Below are positions 1 to 11,754 of a stretch of DNA of 64,000 nt, piece after piece. The notes under the pieces are model-generated. The model ran no database searches, was not told the DNA's origin, and was given only the letters and a program-made list of their open reading frames with translations. Location of the stretch: positions 33,769 through 97,768 of the forward strand of contig FJOG01000058.1 in assembly GCA_900073065.1 (NCBI GenBank). The letters run 5' to 3'. A program made the position numbers and the translations under genes. Positions within the stretch are counted from its first letter, which is position 1. Every line of letters begins with the position of its first letter. This stretch comes from Phialocephala subalpina (lineage: Eukaryota > Ascomycota > Leotiomycetes > Helotiales > Mollisiaceae).

Positions 1-895
1 CCAGTGGTGCGCACTATGGAAGGAGCGAAATCCCCGACGTGTACTTGGTGAGGTTCATGTCTGGACCTGGGAAGCTGTAGCTAATCAGACTATGGACTGG
101 TCCCAAGCTAATCTTGCTGGGAGTGGACATTCACTCATCTGGATTTTGTGGCTGATCCTGTCGGAAGAGTAGAAGGGTGGGAGGAACAGAAGGAATTAGG
201 CCACATACCTTCGGGCAGTGAATTATAGGACCTTGGGGAAGAGGCGTCGGAGCAGGAAGAAGAAGAAGAAGAAGAAGANGAAGAAGAGTAAGAAGAAGCC
301 GGGTCTGCAGATCACGTAAGGACTACCAGCAACAATGACTCTGCCAACGACGAGAACACGGAGGAGGCTAAGGAGGCGATTATGTTACGGGGAACGAAAT
401 TGAGCTGGCCGAGGCAGCTAAAAGTATTGTTATTGGGGGTCGAGGAGTGCGAGTGAGCTCATGCAAAGGAGCCAGCCTTGCTGTATTAAAAGCCTTGAGA
501 TACGGTTAGGATTTCGAGGATTGTATGGAACTGTAATAGCTAGATAACCAGTGGACGGATACTAAACTTCAATAGCACTGACAGCCCGAGTCCTGTCCAT
601 GAAGTGTGATCATTCTATCTGTATACTTGAATAGGCAGCCCTGTTGTTCGTCGGAGCATGGAACACTTGCTGCCAGTTGCTGAACTCGGATACAAAATGA
701 ATTCCAACTATTCCAAAGGAATATAAGTGCACCAAGAAAGCTTTATCAGGTTCAGCAATTACTTAAGCCAACTTGTCGGCTTAGTGTTCTTGATGATAAG
801 GATGCGAAACATTAGAAGACTTCGGAAATACACGATGAGAGCCCCATGCTCATTATGAAGCCAGAAAATGCCACCTCTAGTCACCACGCAAAACT
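1..895. other. Gene-poor left edge
   Basis: I see no convincing gene here. Short open stretches exist but none shows a recognisable domain or a plausible exon chain. The only clear structure is a GAA-type microsatellite near 254-298. The left part (about 50-180) is open and tryptophan-rich in one forward frame and could be a relic of a transposase or another gene cut by the window edge, but I cannot identify it. Confidence 0.4.
254..298. repeat. (GAA)n microsatellite with one undetermined base
   Basis: A run of GAA/AAG triplets, with one ambiguous base (N) at position 279. The N inside the repeat suggests an assembly or consensus problem there. No coding role is apparent. Confidence 0.9.
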
Positions 896-987
896 TCAAG
901 TCTCCAATATCAATATTGACGATACTCGTACTGGTCTCACTAATCCTTTAATTGTTGCCAACTTCCTCTGCTTCTGAATCTCTGCCG

Positions 988-2119
988 TCACCTCGCCGTC
1001 TGTAACTGGTTGTTCGCATGTCTCAATGCATTCTGCTGAATCTGCTGCATGAGAGCTTGAATATGTGGCGGCGTGACCATCGGGATAATCTCCCTCTGAA
1101 CATCTCCTTTCTCTCTCCGAATCGGAATCTGATAGGATCTCAAAGCACGGTTGAGGTATGCCCATCCTTGAGAGGTGTTGGCGAGAATGTCCATAGCGCC
1201 ACCATTGATGAAGCCACGGAGGATCAGCAGAGGCATGGGGTTGGTGGGACCTCCTAAGTTTTCAGAGAGGAGGGATGAGAAAGTAGATCGGAGACCGCCG
1301 GATTGAGGCTGGTTTCGAGGTCGTTCACGGAGGATGTACTCAACTGAACAGAGATCATGGGCCTGTTTCAAGACACCGTCGGTCGTGGATTATTTATTGG
1401 CGAAGGCCGTTGTGTATGTGTTCCTCCCTAGGCTAAAGTTAGAAGAGTCTTGAAATATTACAAGAGGATCAAATGAACAATCTTCATGAGGTGAGCTGGA
1501 ACCTTTTCATTACAAGAAAAGCAGGTCCCACTGAAGGATACTAAGTCTTTCTAGTATGCTTACGGGTCCAGACATCGCCATCTAATAAAGAATCAATTTA
1601 CGTACATATATTTTGCTGAGCAGAATATCCTTGGGCTTCCATGAACGGAGAATAGGCCTCTGGGGTAAGAGATCCAGTTAGAGATGGATCTAGATAGGAA
1701 AATATTTGCTGCATCATCGCCACGAAAATTGGAGCAGGACTTGAATCTGGATTGAAAAGAGGCGTCCAAGGCCCGTTTTGGCCATTCGGCGGATTCGAAG
1801 CTTTAGGTGCGTATGAAGGAGGTTGTCTATTATTCTGCTGCCGTTGAAGAGGTGCATTTCCTGCTGGCTGAGGACCCACACCGCGCTGTCCGTTTCCAGA
1901 GCTCGGAACCAAGTCGGACTGAGGAGACGGATGAAGCTGACCACTAACCCCGCTATTTCTGACCAGAGTTAAAGGATGCTGCGCGGTATGATTGCCGGAG
2001 AATTGACCAAGGACATAACAATTCGTGCAGGAATCGTAATCAAGGCATGTCTGGCAGTGTATCCGAGCCTTCTGAGGTGGAATCTGCTGACGACAGCCAT
2101 CACAAATGAAATTTAACAT
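988..2119 (-). CDS. ZZ-type zinc-finger protein with EF-hand-like segment
   Basis: Predicted multi-exon gene. The first exon (from ATG at 2119 down to about 1604) begins with a Cys-rich ZZ finger: CDGC, then CQTC, CTNC and a closing His pair within the first 50 residues. A Pro/Gln/Asn-rich linker follows, then an EF-hand-like segment (SYLDPSLTGSLTPEAYSPFM). A donor GTACGT sits just after QQNI. A tiny exon reading YGDVWT bounded by a GTAAGC donor follows, and the frame resumes at DGVLKQAHDLCSVEYILRER to the stop at 988. ZZ fingers usually mediate protein-protein contacts; the combination with a calcium-hand-like motif occurs in fungal proteins of unknown role. I infer the exon joins by eye. 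The function is not known. Confidence 0.7.
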
Positions 2120-2342
2120 TTTTACAACACTGGATCTAAGAGATTGAGGAGTGTGGTCGCGATGAGATATTTCGTGAGGTCAAGAGAGAAGGTCGAGCAA
2201 AGTTTCGGTGACGCTGTTGCTTTTTCAGCTTTCACCCTGAGCGGTTTGCTGCCCAATCAGAAAAGAACTACCAAGCCAGAATGTCTCCAATTGGGACAAA
2301 TTGTAACACGCCACTTGAGTAAACAATAATTACAGTGGAGGG

Positions 2343-4948
2343 TCAATGCAAAGGTGTGTCACTGTAGCTATAAATGCATTTGGAAAATTGTAGCGCAAGT
2401 CTCTCATTGAGATTTATTTGCAACGGCCGTTTGTCTGTCCATTTGGGCCAATTACTTGCTGGGTTTGCTGTATTTGAATTTGATGAAGATGCACCGTTTG
2501 CAATCTCCTTGGGTATGGATTGACCATCGCTCACGATGAAATTGCCATATACTTCTGATATTTATTAATTCTCTTCACTTCTAAATACGTGAGAGGAGTT
2601 TTTCAAGAGACGGGAGCAAAAGATGGAAGCGTACTTCGAAAGGCAACCACAAAATCAGGCCCCTGATTGTCAGACGGGGGACCATAATAAGCCGAAGCAT
2701 CTGATCCATGAACGGCAAATGGAACAGAATACTGATAATGATATGCACTTTTGTTCGAGCCCGCAAATGCATTCGCAAGCCAGTAGCTTGGGCACACTGC
2801 TGCTGCTTCAGCGTACATGTTCTGAAGCACGTTAGCTCTTAGATCTCAGCTAATCTCCTGTCGGAATGCTCATACGTATCCTCGTTGCTGTTGTCCTATT
2901 CCAACCTGGCTGACATTGATGGCTGTCCCGGGGCCGTAACCATCCGTCTCGTACTTCGGGTCGTTCGGGTCGACGGGGTCGGGAGCGCTTTGGTAGACAG
3001 ACAGGAGTTCTGCGACGTTGGCGTCCGAGAAGTTCGGGAAGTTGCTTTTGATCCGGGTGATGAGATCATTTTGCGTGGTGATCTTGGCTAGAACGGCGAG
3101 CGAGCCTTCATTTGCGTTGTTCTATCGATCGTTAGTTTTAGATAGAGGTCAGAGAAAAGGCTCTTTGTGTCACCCCCATAAGCGCTCTCAACCCATTTAC
3201 GCGGTGCTGAAATAGCTGCGCACTCGGTAATCCCCTGATATAGGTTCCATCTGTAACTAGAATAAATACCCTTCAAAATCTTGTGAGTCGAAATCAATTA
3301 GGTCGGGTTGCTCTATGTGGAGTTGGAAGGTTGGTCGAAACTAAATTACTGGCATATTGCAATGTCGGAGAGACTTTGGCAACCAAGCAGTCAAATACTT
3401 TTCCTGTCGAAGGACAGCCAGCAGATCTAGCAAAATCGTAATAATGCTGCGTAGGAATTGGATCGCTGAAGTTTTGTTGTGGTGACAGGAATGGAGACGC
3501 GGATATCAGCTGGAAATTGAGGAAATATTAGCTATGCTGCTCAGTCCACTAGCATGACTTCGGACCAGTGGTTTGTACGATGATGGATCCGAAAACTTAC
3601 GTTCCTGAACAACATCGTCCCAATGGAACCATCTTGCGCTGTAGCATGCAACATAACGGAGCCTCCCCCTGCTGATTCTCCAGCGATAGTGACGCGATAA
3701 GGGTCGCCTCCAATTAAAGCAATGTATCGTTGCACCCACTACAATGCAAAGTTTTGGTCAAGTAGACCGGCATTCGGCTCACCGCGAGCATTGATCTCCG
3801 CTGAAGATGGAAACCCAAAAGCACCGAGCTGAATCGTCGGAGTCGGTTGAGCGAACTCTCAGACGTTGACACCTCTTGAACTTTTGAAGGGAAGACATAC
3901 CCGATATTGCATGGTGACAGCAATTAATTGATTTTCATTCGTGTTGATGAATGCGGATACATCTTGCGAAGCATCTCCTTGCCCATAGCCACCTCCATAA
4001 ATAGCTACCAAGACAGGCATATTAGTTCTGTCTGAAGGCACATATACATTGAGGAATAAACAGTCCTCATTACCAGGCCAGAAGGGAGCACCTTGAAATT
4101 GAGAGAAGGATTGAGGACAAGCGGATCCAAATGCATTGGCGATGACGGCTGTGCGATTGGTGGTCGGGGCTTTTGGTGCTTGCCATCGAAGTGTTCCAAG
4201 CGGTCAGGGTGTCCAATAAGTCATTCAATCAGTTATCGGTTGAAGGTAGACCCTCAATTGAATGACTGATTATAAAGGGCCCAATTAAATAATTGACCGT
4301 AATCAACTGATTAAGTATTAATCAGTTGAAAATGGGACCAAAAAGTTATATTACTAATAAAAACTTAAAAATATACTCGCAAAATCTAATAGCTTATTTA
4401 TACTTTAAACTCTTTTAAGTATAATAGACTTTTATAGCTATAACTATAAGTATTCTTAAAGCATTTCGGAGCTATTTTTAAGTCTTAAGATTTAGAGACT
4501 TTGCTTTTAAATTCTCGACTTTTTAAACAACTTTAGCCTTAAAATAGCTATATTTATACCTAAAAATAGAGTATTCCGAGGCTCTCTAACCAATCAATTA
4601 CTAATCAATTGAGTAAATAGCCAGCTGATTGATTGATTTAATTTAGAATGGTCAACTGAATGGCTTTAACTGACGAATGATCAGTTGACTGATCAGTTAA
4701 TTAACTTATTGGACAGCCTGCAAGCGGTGGAGAAGCGTACCGAATCCTATGCAGAGTCAACACTGCACCAACCCTTGAGTACCATGAGAAAGGCCAACAA
4801 ACCATTTCCAGACATTCAATCCTGTCGTCATATTCGCGAGGCCCGTGTAGATCCCATACCCAAGATCAATCGTAAGTCCTTGAGCATGATTAGAGCTGAC
4901 GAAACAGAGCAGGCTCGAAGCGACGAGCAGAAATGGCTGGATAGTCAT
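2343..4948 (-). pseudogene. Secreted type-B carboxylesterase, interrupted by a MITE
   Basis: The start at 4948 gives a signal peptide (hydrophobic core LLVASSLLCFVSS) and the mature N-terminus LTIDLGYGIYTGLANMT. After a short intron the frame reads WIRYASPPL and is then cut by a 516-bp insertion. Beyond it the frame resumes as GTLRWQAPKAP. The oxyanion-hole region (AIYGGGYGQGD, near 4000), the nucleophile elbow GESAGGGS (near 3675) and the late histidine region (VPFAVHGSDASAYYG) are all present, and the C-terminus ends NPASNWPKWTDKRPLQINLN. This fits the alpha/beta-hydrolase carboxylesterase B family (Ser-Glu-His triad) acting outside the cell on esters or lipids. The rest of the exons look open, so the MITE is the only clear lesion, and the event may be recent. 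Exon borders are by eye. Unless the insert is spliced, the gene cannot give a full enzyme. Confidence 0.85.
4205..4720. mobile_element. hAT-type MITE in the carboxylesterase exon
   Basis: A 516-bp AT-rich element with terminal inverted repeats CAGGGTGTCCAATAAGT at the left and, reverse-complemented, CAGGCTGTCCAATAAGT at the right. It is flanked by a perfect 8-bp direct repeat CAAGCGGT (4197-4204 and 4721-4728). Eight-base duplications and CAGG termini are hallmarks of the hAT superfamily. The subterminal zones carry many copies of short motifs such as TCAGTTGA and CAATTGA in both orientations, as hAT transposases require. There is no coding capacity, so it is non-autonomous. Removing the element plus one target copy restores an uninterrupted esterase frame. 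Confidence 0.9.
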
Positions 4949-5483
4949 CGTGATCTTTCTGTCACTAAACGATCACCGACTCCAGAAGTTCGAAGTTCGA
5001 GGAGGTTAAATGAGGGACTGCTGCTGGCTTTGCACTTGCACAATCAGCCTCATGCCCACTTCGTTTACCGAAGTCGGGTAAAAAGGCGGCAATGTAAAGT
5101 TTCGGCACTTCTCTGGACCCTACATTCTAGTATGATAGTGATGGAAGCCTCTCTGAAGTTCCTAGACTCCAATACTGGTACATGATAATCCCTGTGGAGG
5201 CCAAATTGGGAGGTAGCTGCCTGGCATGGTCACGTGGAAACGAGACAACCCCCATTCCAAACAACTCGAGCTTGACTCAAAAGCACTTACAAGAGACTTC
5301 TTGTCTCTGCGGACCGACATATGCACAGTAAAAGTAAACACCCAATTCAGTTTTATTCTCGACACAATTCCTCCTGTTCAATTATTCTCACTTCCCGTAC
5401 GCAGACCTCGTCAACTCATCCCTAGAATCCTCCTAGTCTTACTTACCAACCATGTTCCCGAGTGCCGTTCCTTGAACATATGA

Positions 5484-7355
5484 TCAATAGGAATCTTGCA
5501 ACAAATTCACCATATCTTCAGTTCGCAAGCGCAAATCTGCTCCTACGCCGAAGCCCTTTCCCGTACCTGAAAAATATATATCTGTATCGAGGTCATTTAT
5601 AATTCGAAGCGTCGTTAGTAAATATGCTTACGGAAAGGGAACCATTGCTAGCGTAATGAAAGCTAATACCGCTGTTGCCCAGTCATATCCAAGCTTGTTG
5701 TACACTATCAAATAGATTTAGTACATGGAATCTCATGTCCTTGGACGTACGTTACTTACTCTGAATCCCGAAAAGGGGAAATATAGCACCAAAACAACTT
5801 CTTGTAAAGCTGTTGGCTGCAAGTCCGCTGGCAGCATATAGAGGATAAGCGTCAACCAGAAATGTCCAAGTCCCCGAGAAGGACAGGAAGATGCTGCATC
5901 AAAAAATGTTAGCTTTTCTGAGTCAGAAAATAGGAACCATTTGTACTTACCCCATGCCAAAAACTCCGCTTGCTATTATTGGCACAATGTAATGTACCGT
6001 TTCGTATGTCGTGAAGCCAAAGAAGAATAGCCCAACAGGAACAAGCACTGCTCCTGCTATGACTTGAGGCAAGCGAAACTCTGGCTGGCCCTTTCCATCA
6101 TCATTTTCTGTTCTCTTTGCTTTCTCAATGAAACGCAAGTACTGGCTCTGCCAATAGGATGTTGTTGCGATACCACAAAGTATCCCGACTGCTAGTCCCA
6201 AGAATGTGAGGCCAACCTGCCATAGATTGAAGCCATGATTGTTTGCGAAGACCAATGGGAATGCCCCGAAGAACAGGTACAGGATTCCAAGGAGGACTGC
6301 AGAGTGAAGACAAAGACAGAGACACATGGGCTCAAGGACCAGCATTTTGAATGGCCTGAGAAGTGACCGAAGTACGGTGTTCAGGACCGTGCCTTTGGGT
6401 ACGAAGTCGCTCCTGATATGGTACCGATGATCATTCTTCTCCTTTCTCAATTTCTCGACTCTGAGACGAAGGACGACAGGTCGGTATGTCTCCGGCACAA
6501 AGAAGACGGTTGCTATGAGACCAATGCTTGTCCAAATTAGCATGAAGTAGTAAGTCCAATGCCAAGTTGCATAATAGTTGATGAAACCACCAATTATCGG
6601 GCCCATTTCTGGGCCCATAAATTGGATCCCAGAATAAATCGTCATCGGGAGTTGAAGCTCGTGGTGCTCAAACAGATCACCTGCATTTGCTCCAGCCACG
6701 CTGAGGAATGCGGCGCCTGAAAGCCCACCCAGTAGTCGGGCAATGATTATAGTCTGTACATTCTTGGCAAAGACGCAGACAATCAGCCAAATCACGCTGA
6801 ACAGGAGAGAGATAACGTAGATTGGTCGTCTTCCGTAGAACTAGGCAAACTTAGCAAAGGGAAAATTATTGGAAGAGTGTAAGTACCTCCGATAAAGGTG
6901 ACAGAAATAGAGGAGAGATTCCCATCCCAAGAATGAAAGTTGATAACCCAACGGTTGCCATCAGCTCCGAGCAGTGAAATTCGGTTGTTATTTGAGTATA
7001 TGTTGCAGTATATATTGCAGAATCGCAGGCACTACCTTGTAAGTAAGTTTGTTCTCTGGAGTATGGACTCTTGGAAACCGGAGACTTACACAGATGCCGA
7101 GCTCAGAGAAACAATTACCATAATGGTCCATTTCTTCAACTCGCTAAAGGTTTTCGGATTCTCAGGATCATCCCTCTCTCTGAACTGTACCTCGAATTCA
7201 TCATCTCCATTACTTGCAAAAGGAACCTCAATCTTATCCGGTGAGTTAGACGTGCTTCCAGGACTCGGCATAGCTTCCATTTGGCGAACGAAGTCACCAT
7301 TGAATCTCCTCAAAGTATGGTTCCCGCTTTCAGAATCGAGGGTTCGAGAGGACAT
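5484..7355 (-). CDS. MFS transporter, DHA1 drug/polyamine exporter type
   Basis: Multi-exon gene. The N-terminal cytoplasmic tail is acidic and ends in the DPENPKTFSELKKW motif typical of fungal DHA1 (TPO/FLU1-like) exporters, followed by the first membrane span. The long central exon (6795-5947) covers spans with GPEMGPIIGGFI (motif C-like region of drug:H+ antiporters), WHWTYYFMLIW and the FGAFPLVFANNHGFN segment, then the second half of the barrel. Short 3' exons add a final span and the tail GVGADLRLRTEDMVNLL, ending at 5484. I chose the ATG at 7355 because the upstream in-frame ATG at 7421 would add 22 unusual residues. The substrate cannot be told; efflux of toxic compounds or polyamines is likely by family. 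No lesion seen. Confidence 0.82.
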
Positions 7356-8101
7356 TGCGTGTAGAGTACAAACGAACGGAATGTCGAGACAAAATCGATA
7401 ACGCCACTGTGGTGTTGTCAAAAGGAAGAAGGTGTTGTACAGTACTTTATTTGATTATGTTCATTGGGTTAAATAAACTTCAAATCTACAAGCAGCCGAG
7501 TGATTCCATTTATCATCATGATTTCGCCGAAGAGTAGTGGCTCCACTTTGTCGGCGTTAATAGGAGATTTACCTCTTTGCATTAACCGAGGGAGCACTCG
7601 ATTAAGCAGGAAAGATTTCCGCTTTAGGCGAAATTTAAAGCTCCCTGACTTTGTACTTTGCATAATAAATATCCTTTGAAAAGTTACTTTACTAATAATT
7701 GAAATTGATTGAAGAGCAGCTTAGAAACCAACTCTCCAACCTTTTATACATATCCCCTTTAAGAAGTCTGTATACATGTTGTGTATTTGGCTACTAAGAA
7801 GAACTACCACCTGTCGCTACTGTAGAGAGGCATCATGTCGCTCTCGACTTTGCGAATCCACGCAGAATCTCTCGTCCTGAAAGTGTGAAGTAAAATTCAA
7901 GTAGCGAAGGTGAAAAAACTCTAATTTGCTTGATAGCATTCGAATGATAGACCTTATATCTATCTAAAAACTCTATGTAACAAATAGACAATACCGAAGA
8001 AAAAATCGACCAGGTTTATGAACTCAAAGCAATGCCCAGTATCCTATCATCTAACCCCCCCAAAACATATCTGAAACCCATGGCTAACGTCTAGGGTGCT
8101 C

Positions 8102-9189
8102 TTACGAAGAGCTTCTAAGTTGCTCCACGGCCATCAACGAAATCACTTCCTTGCTAGCTCCTGACGAGGAAACTGGCTCATACTCAAGATTGTTGAACTT
8201 GTTCTGGAAACCAAAGCCGGGGTGGAAGAAAATTAGAGCGAAGACTGCGACAGTGATCATGCTGAACCAATCGATTAGCTCTGAAGGTAATTCTCCACAC
8301 AGGTACAACTTACCAAGACTCAAGAATGATGAACGGAGTTTCCTCTCTCATTAACTTGTTGTTCCATCCTCCGCCCAATTCAATCACTCGGTATACGCAT
8401 CTCGTAAAGATTGTCATGAACGACACGATCAATGCCCACAAAAAGCCTTTGAATCTCGTGCTGGCTCTGAGTTTTTTGAATCCGGGGTTCTTCCAGCTCT
8501 GATATCTTCTCACTCGAATCGCAAAGTCAATACAGGCAATGGCAAAGAAAATCAAGGATATAATTTGAATGATAAGACCAGCGAGCATAAGGTGGTTGCC
8601 GAGTTCCATGGTGGATTGCTTGGTTGCCGAGGATGCGACGCCACCGCCCGCGCCTTGGAGTGAGAGAGATATGATATCGCAGTTGATAAAGAAGCGCGTG
8701 TACCAGACTGGTCGGACTCTGGAGACTTCTTCGCCGTAGACAATGACTCTGGAACTTCATTAGAACTTGCGATCTTGCATGTGAGAGGTGGACTTGCATT
8801 CGTGAAAGGCAGAGATATATTCCTGCTGAATAGAAAGCCGGCGCCGTAGTAAGACTGACGATCTGGACAAGGAAACTGCGCCAATGGTAAGTAAAATACA
8901 AAAAATCTGTTAGAATTGGAGTTTGGAATGCTTACGTGCTCAAGCGATATGGGTTATTGTGCATGAGAATTCTTCCCAAGTACCCCACAACTTCTGAACT
9001 TGAGCCTAACAACATAGCAATCATAAAGGTCCAAGTTTTGTATTTCCATCCCAGAACGAGATGGCCAACAGACGAGAGACCAAAGAGTCCCATGAAAATG
9101 ACACTTGCCGCCACACTAGGCGCGTAGCCAAGGGGAGACCCATCAGAAGGACAGCCTGGTCCTATTTGTTTACATGGAATATCTGCCAT
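8102..9189 (-). CDS. RTA1-like (lipid-translocating exporter family) membrane protein
   Basis: Four exons by eye. The N-terminus (MADIPCKQIGPGCPSDGSPL) precedes a hydrophobic span and the conserved segment EVVGYLGRILMHNNPY. The next exons read FLVQIVSLTTAPAFYSAGIY and VIVYGEEVSRVRPVWYTRFF followed by the GAGGGVAS motif, all diagnostic of fungal RTA1-like seven-span proteins. The C-terminus is hydrophilic and ends EQLRSSS at 8102. Length (roughly 330 residues) is normal. Yeast relatives (RTA1, RSB1) are linked to resistance to 7-aminocholesterol or to sphingoid-base movement; the exact role here is inferred only from family. Intact as far as I can see. The neighbouring MFS exporter lies on the same strand 0.7 kb downstream, without sign of co-transcription. 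Confidence 0.85.
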
Positions 9190-10077
9190 GATGGAAGTGT
9201 TGCGCTTGAAAGAAGAATTCGATTGCCGACAGGAAATGAAAGAAGAGTATCACCTCTGATTTGTAAACAGTAACGAATGCTGAAAAAGTTATCAAGCAAA
9301 GGCGAAGTTGGCTGAATAATTTGGTGGACCACGGATAATAAATATATAGATAGATATGCCCTCATGAACTCAGGGTCTTGACCAAGGAACAAGACATGTT
9401 GAGAGAACTCACCCAAAATACTTTGAACGGCTGAGGCTCATCATTCCTTGAGCATTCTTCTCATAGGCTAGACCGCAAAATCTTCCGCAATGAGTTTAGG
9501 GAGAACAAAGGAGATCGTTCCTGCGACTTGCAAGAGAACCAATCGAACGAGCCTCCCTTGAGATCATCGCGTGGCTGAATATGCATGCATGAACTCGCAT
9601 TTGAAGGCGTAGACAATGAGATGATGCCGAAGGACGGAGCAAGGAGAGCTGGCAAGATTAGGGCGCGGATCACATGATATAAGCACTAGGCAGAACTGGG
9701 AACTTTTCGCGACAGGGCTCTCCGTGGACCGGCCGTAAAATCGAGTGGAGAGGCTTACTAAGCATACGACGCCCCTTCATTTTGAAGCTGTCGTGATCTA
9801 ACTTTCCCATGCCGTCGACCTAACGTTTCGTATTTTCAGCTCCATGGATTTAAGGTTGCCAAGCAGGTCAGTGCTGAGAGATTGCTGAAATCTTCAGCTG
9901 CGATGATAGAGTGATACGGGCAAGCCGTGAACAGGGACGGATTTGAAGAGCCGGATATAGCACAGAGCTTCTTTTGCAATTCATAAAAGCTTGGAGGCTG
10001 CATCTGGAAACTTTCACGAAGACCGCTCAAGAACGCCATCCTGCCGGAGTTGCTCATTAAAGTTCAGGTGCATCAAG
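9190..10077. other. Intergenic, divergent promoter region
   Basis: About 0.9 kb between the RTA1-like gene (leftward) and the Zn2Cys6 gene (rightward). I see no gene, tRNA or repeat in it. It must hold both promoters, but no specific site can be supported. Confidence 0.5.
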
Positions 10078-11687
10078 ATGGCCCGCCTTACCGGAAGAAG
10101 TAGAGGTTGTCAAACTTGCATCAAACGAAGGATAAAGGTAGGTACGACGCGAACATGCCGTTGATTCGTCGGAGACCAAATGCTAGTAAATAGTAGCTGA
10201 TTAAAGATAGTGCAATGAGGAGACACCAGCCTGCTATCAATGCGTAAGTGCGGGCTGGGATTGTCCTGGTCCCGTTGAAGGTGTGATATTTGTCGACATG
10301 TCAGAAGGCGTCCGACAGAAGCGGACCCGACATACCTCCAGACCTTCCAATAAGAAGCTCCAGAATACACGAAAAAGCAATTCATCTCCAGACTCCACAG
10401 TAACAGCTCCAATTTTGGATTCTGTCGAACGCGGGAACTTAATATTCCAAGCTTCGAAGCTTCCAACGTCGTATCAACCGAGTCGAGGAGACATATTCCG
10501 GGACCTGTACCTTGCCAACTTCATTTCCTTGCAAGATGCATCCATGCACCCCTGGATCAACCATTTACCGAAGCTTGCTTCTTCTTCCACAGGCCATTCG
10601 GAACTGTATGGGATCAGAGCAGCAACCCTTGCTTTGTACGCAAAACTCTCTCACAACCAAGATCTCGAGTTAGAGGCTGCCAAATGGTACTCAAAGGGCC
10701 TTGATGCTCAGCGAGAACAACTCCCATTGGCCGCGAAGTCTCAGAGTTATTCTCCATGCATTCACAAAGCGGTTGGGGCTGCCCTGATGTTTTCATATTT
10801 TGAATCCGTCATATGTACTCTGCCAATGGGTTGGATGCAACATTACGCAGCAGCTATTAAGATGTTTGAAATTGCTGGGCCCGAGAACTGCCAAACCGGG
10901 CTGATGCACATGTTCTTTTGCTCAATGAGAGTTGCTGCGGTAAGAAATCCGACCTCTCTGCCTTGAGACCTGCTGACGAGTTCAGTTCATAACAGCATTG
11001 ACAGAAGATCAACCCTCTGTTTTTGCCTCGATACTCTGGTGCACCGTTCCATTTCAGCAGACCGAAAAGACCCCATTTGACAAACTTGTCGACATCCTCT
11101 TGCAGTTACCGTCATGTCTCCCATACCGCAACGAAATGAGAAAGACTAGAAATTCTCATGTAACCACATCCGAATCTTTGAGAAGATACCTTGAGACCAC
11201 TGCGAGCCATATACTTAGTCAACTTGATGAATTTTGGCAAGAGAATAAGGACGCTATCGATCCTGACTACGATCAACGTCTCATCCAAACGATTACCTCT
11301 CATTCCTCAAACAAAGTAGATGGTCAGCAGTCAATCCCATTTACGAGCCCTGCGAACGCCTACTTCACCTCTATGTACGATGCTGGGAGATTCATCACAT
11401 TGGGCTTGTTAGAAGCAGCTTCTTTGGTGCCAAGTTTGTATAACCAAGCTGTCATTATGCATGGCGCTTCAATATTGAGTTCTGCTGTGTATTGCGAAAC
11501 ACAAGGACTCTTCAATGGCGTTTCTTTCTCGATGGTATTCCCCATCAAACTGGTCTGTTTGCTTTCGCCGTCTGAATTGCAAAGGTCACTGGCTCAAGAT
11601 ACGCTCTTGAAGTGGGGCTCTGAGAGGGGACTGTCTGGTATTTGTAAAGTTGCAGCACCATCGTATCTTGATCGGAGCCATGGATAG
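10078..11687 (+). CDS. Zn2Cys6 fungal transcription factor
   Basis: The first exon reads MARLTGRSRGCQTCIKRRIK and ends at a GTAGGT donor (10138). The acceptor at 10210 is followed by CNEETPACYQCVSAGWDC. Joined, the six cysteines have the spacing C-x2-C-x6-C-x6-C-x2-C-x6-C, exactly that of a GAL4-type binuclear zinc cluster. The intron therefore splits the DNA-binding domain at the third cysteine. A basic serine-rich linker and the Fungal_TF_MHR-like helical region follow (SLQDASMHPWINHLPKLASS, later SYFESVICTLP). A second intron lies near 10940-10992. The gene ends 68 bp before the convergent alcohol dehydrogenase. Nuclear regulator; the targets are not known. It is intact. Confidence 0.88.
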
Positions 11688-11754
11688 CGGAAGCTTTGGG
11701 CTCGGGTTGACGAGATAGTCATATTTGTGTGTAGTAGTACTTTGAGATCATAGG

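Noticed and set aside
4685..5185. A 166-codon forward frame reading out of the MITE
   Set aside because: It is antisense to the esterase 5' exons and covers the MITE end; no domain.
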